A DNA stretch of 64,000 nucleotides. Source: Kryptolebias marmoratus. Lineage: Eukaryota > Chordata > Actinopteri > Cyprinodontiformes > Rivulidae. The notes under the pieces were generated by a model, which was given only the letters and a program-made list of their open reading frames with translations, was not told where the DNA came from and did no database searches. Within the stretch, counting starts at the first letter, position 1, and the number at the start of each line of letters is the position of its first letter. The translations under genes were made by a program, and so were the position numbers. The stretch covers positions 16,991,295 through 17,055,294 of the forward strand of contig NC_051441.1 of assembly GCF_001649575.2 (NCBI RefSeq). Reading direction: 5' to 3'. This document shows positions 59,924-64,000 of the stretch, piece by piece.

Positions 59924-60273
59924 GCACCTATGCTTGTGGTGTTTTTTTCTTTTTTTGGATGCTCTTAGTGATGCAGACATACACACACAAACTTAGAACC
60001 CTGAGCTGTTCAACAGCTTCTCTCCGTAAAGATTAAAGCTGCCATGGCATCAAGTCATTTTGTAAATGGCTTATGATTTATGCAGCAGACTCGATTCACT
60101 TTGTATCAGTGCCAAGACTCTACAGGACAGGGGCCGTTAGCCGGACACATGGGGGCCGCACGAGATGCTGTGAGGCTGGATGATTCTGATCATCACAGAG
60201 TGCTGAAAATATCAATATGTAATACAGGAAATAGATTAAGAGGGCTGGCTTAGACTAACACCTGGATTTTATC

Positions 60274-60437
<164 letters not shown>

Positions 60438-60503
60438 GCACCTTTTTTCTACTATTTATTCCTCTACATACAGTATATATTATGTGAATGGTTTTGAGGC
60501 AGT

Positions 60504-60517
60504 GTTTCCATGGAAAC
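60504..60517. promoter_or_regulatory. perfect palindromic RFX X-box-like site
   Basis: GTTTCCATGGAAAC is fully self-complementary and matches the inverted-half-site consensus for RFX binding. It lies 67 bp after the GATA tract, in the intron before the fourth exon. Confidence 0.45.
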
Positions 60518-61054
60518 AGTCACTGGGAAAGGGGGAGGAGTTAAAGGCATGGAAAGAGTTAAGCGATTCTGTGTGAAAGAGATGATTTTATTAATTTTTC
60601 TGAAGATACACTGATACCTTCCCATGCATGTTTGACCCCTAACTACTACAGGAACATATCTACTGAGGTGCTGTGTGCGCTGAGTGTTGTTTAGCTGAAC
60701 AGAGGTGAAATTATTTTACGCCGCTGGCAGAAGGAAATGATGTTTTCTCCTCAACACACCTAGAAATTCACAAGCTAAATTTATACTACATTGCTTGCAG
60801 ATGTGCTGTATATCTTCAGCCCTTCCTGTAGACATTGTATCCTCTTGGCTAAATGCGCTTTACCTGGGATAAATGTAAAATTAAAGCACTTTTTTACAAG
60901 TTAAACTTTGAAAAAGGTAGCTTTGTGCCGATAAAACAAAAAGCAAGATGTTTTTACACAATTTTCAGGCATCAGATTTGTAATAATGGCTTCATAAATC
61001 TATCATTTTTTTTATTGTTTGCTATTAACTGGTGTAAAATGGGCAATAATGTTT
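60518..61054. other. intron, nothing recognised
   Basis: Unique-looking AT-rich sequence. Confidence 0.4.
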
Positions 61055-61300
61055 TTGCCCGTGTCTTTGTTTGTCTGTTTGTTAGCAAAATATCTCATGA
61101 GCCACTGGTCAAGTTCTTATGAAACTGGCAGAAAGCATTTATCAGATGTAGATCTACAGCTGATTAACTTCTGCAGTCAATCCATTTAAATATGGCCGTA
61201 ACAGCTTACTGACCCATGAAACATAATGATAATGACCTGCTATTTGATGTGTTAGTAGCTGAAACTGAACTGAAACTGATTCTGAGCACTAACAAATTGC
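61055..61300 (+). repeat. dispersed repeat family A, copy 10
   Basis: Forward copy: GTTAGCAAAATATCTCATGA, CTACAGCTGATTAACTTCTG. Lacks the terminal hairpin. Confidence 0.65.
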
Positions 61301-61339
61301 ACAAGATTAAATTTTTGCCATTAATTACTTGTAATTAAG

Positions 61340-61530
61340 TACCCTGTAAATACCAAATACATACCCAGTACATACCAGGTAAGTACCTGGCACGTAGCAA
61401 GTCTTTACCCTGTACGTACTGGGTATGTACCTGGTTCATACCTAGTAAGTACCTGGTAACCTGTTAGTACCATGTTCTTATATATTTTATAGGTACCAGG
61501 TACATATCTGGAACCAGGTAATATGTATTA
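61340..61530. repeat. degenerate palindromic GTACCTGG/CCAGGTAC repeat
   Basis: About a dozen units of TACCTGGTA, TACCAGGTA, TACCCAGTACATACC and variants in both orientations. As most units are near-palindromes, the tract can form several alternative small hairpins. Confidence 0.75.
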
Positions 61531-61924
61531 CTACTGAATGTGTTGCTCTGGTTTTAACAGCCAAATGTAGCACAGTTTAATCTAAGTTTCCATCAGAGAA
61601 ATATTCATTTAATTTAACATTAGTAAGAGTAATTTTCGCAGGCCATTAAAGAGGTTGCACGTGTCACATTTAACATTTAGACTGACTGGAGAGGTGATTT
61701 GCCAACGTTTATTTACCTCAGTCCTGTTTAAAACCATCATCTCCTGTTCTGCTTGCCGTTTTATAGTGAAAGAAATGAGTAATGGGCTAAATATTGCTCT
61801 GCTTATGGGAAATCTCATTAGACTGACTTGGCTGAGGAAAAAATCAACATCATGTTTCTGGGTTAGAAAACATAAATATGATTCCCAAAAGTGAATCTAT
61901 AATAATAATAAAAAAAACAACTGA

Positions 61925-63842
<1,918 letters not shown>

Positions 63843-64000
63843 ACAGGTGCTGGTCACAAAATTAGAATATCATGAAAAAGTAGATTGATTTCAGTAATTC
63901 CATTTAAAAAGTGAAACTTGTATATTATATTCATACATTACATACAAACTCATATATTTCAAATGTTTATTTCATTTAATTTTGATGATTACAAATGACA
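63843..64000 (+). mobile_element. Tc1-type transposon end, cut by the window edge
   Basis: CAGGTGCTGGTCACAAAATT following TA, then ATCATGAAAAAGTAGATTGA and AAAAAGTGAAACTTGTATAT. I recognise this as the terminal part of a very common fish DNA transposon. The rest continues past 64000. Confidence 0.65.

Overview
This is vertebrate nuclear DNA, almost certainly from a ray-finned (teleost) fish. It has sparse short exons with GT/AG introns and abundant microsatellites. It carries fish-typical DNA-transposon debris: Tc1-like relics, TTAA-flanked MITEs, a hAT element with an 8-bp target duplication, and L2-type tails. There are no operons, no CRISPR array and no bacterial or phage content.

The only gene I can support is the NMDA-receptor subunit GluN2B (grin2b), on the + strand. 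Four consecutive internal coding exons are present: 38063-38206, 39335-39605, 50891-51083 and 62002-62116. Their phases join cleanly (0/0, 0/1, 1/2, 2/0) to give 241 codons (723 nt) of the extracellular amino-terminal domain, starting at the residue equivalent to human Asp138. Upstream coding sequence (signal peptide and first part of the domain) and downstream coding sequence (ligand-binding domain, channel, C-tail) lie outside the window. I read the whole window as one gene body: about 38 kb of upstream intron, then introns of 1,128, 11,285 and 10,918 bp, then the start of the next intron.

The rest is intron. 1-38 kb holds a broken Tc1-like transposase gene (about 2.60-3.48 kb), a second Tc1-type end (6.44 kb), a short TTAA MITE (10.49-10.67 kb), several copies of two dispersed families (called A and B here), an L2-like tail, an assembly gap (32651-32710) and long stretches with nothing recognisable. 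39.6-50.9 kb holds a fold-back MITE, a decayed Tc1-type element (42.27-43.97 kb) with a solo LTR nested in it, an AT microsatellite, a repeat with a hairpin end, and a hAT element. 51-62 kb holds another family-B copy, large CA/TG/GATA microsatellites, RFX X-box-like palindromes and a palindromic GTACC repeat. The window ends inside another Tc1-type repeat.

No new multi-gene system is visible. The most interesting points concern gene structure: the region that is one exon in mammalian GRIN2A (and, as I recall, GRIN2B) is split here by two extra introns; the middle exon is bracketed by self-complementary transposons; and one contact residue of the ifenprodil pocket is changed. Comparisons with human GluN2B and with transposon consensus sequences rest on memory and were not run as searches.
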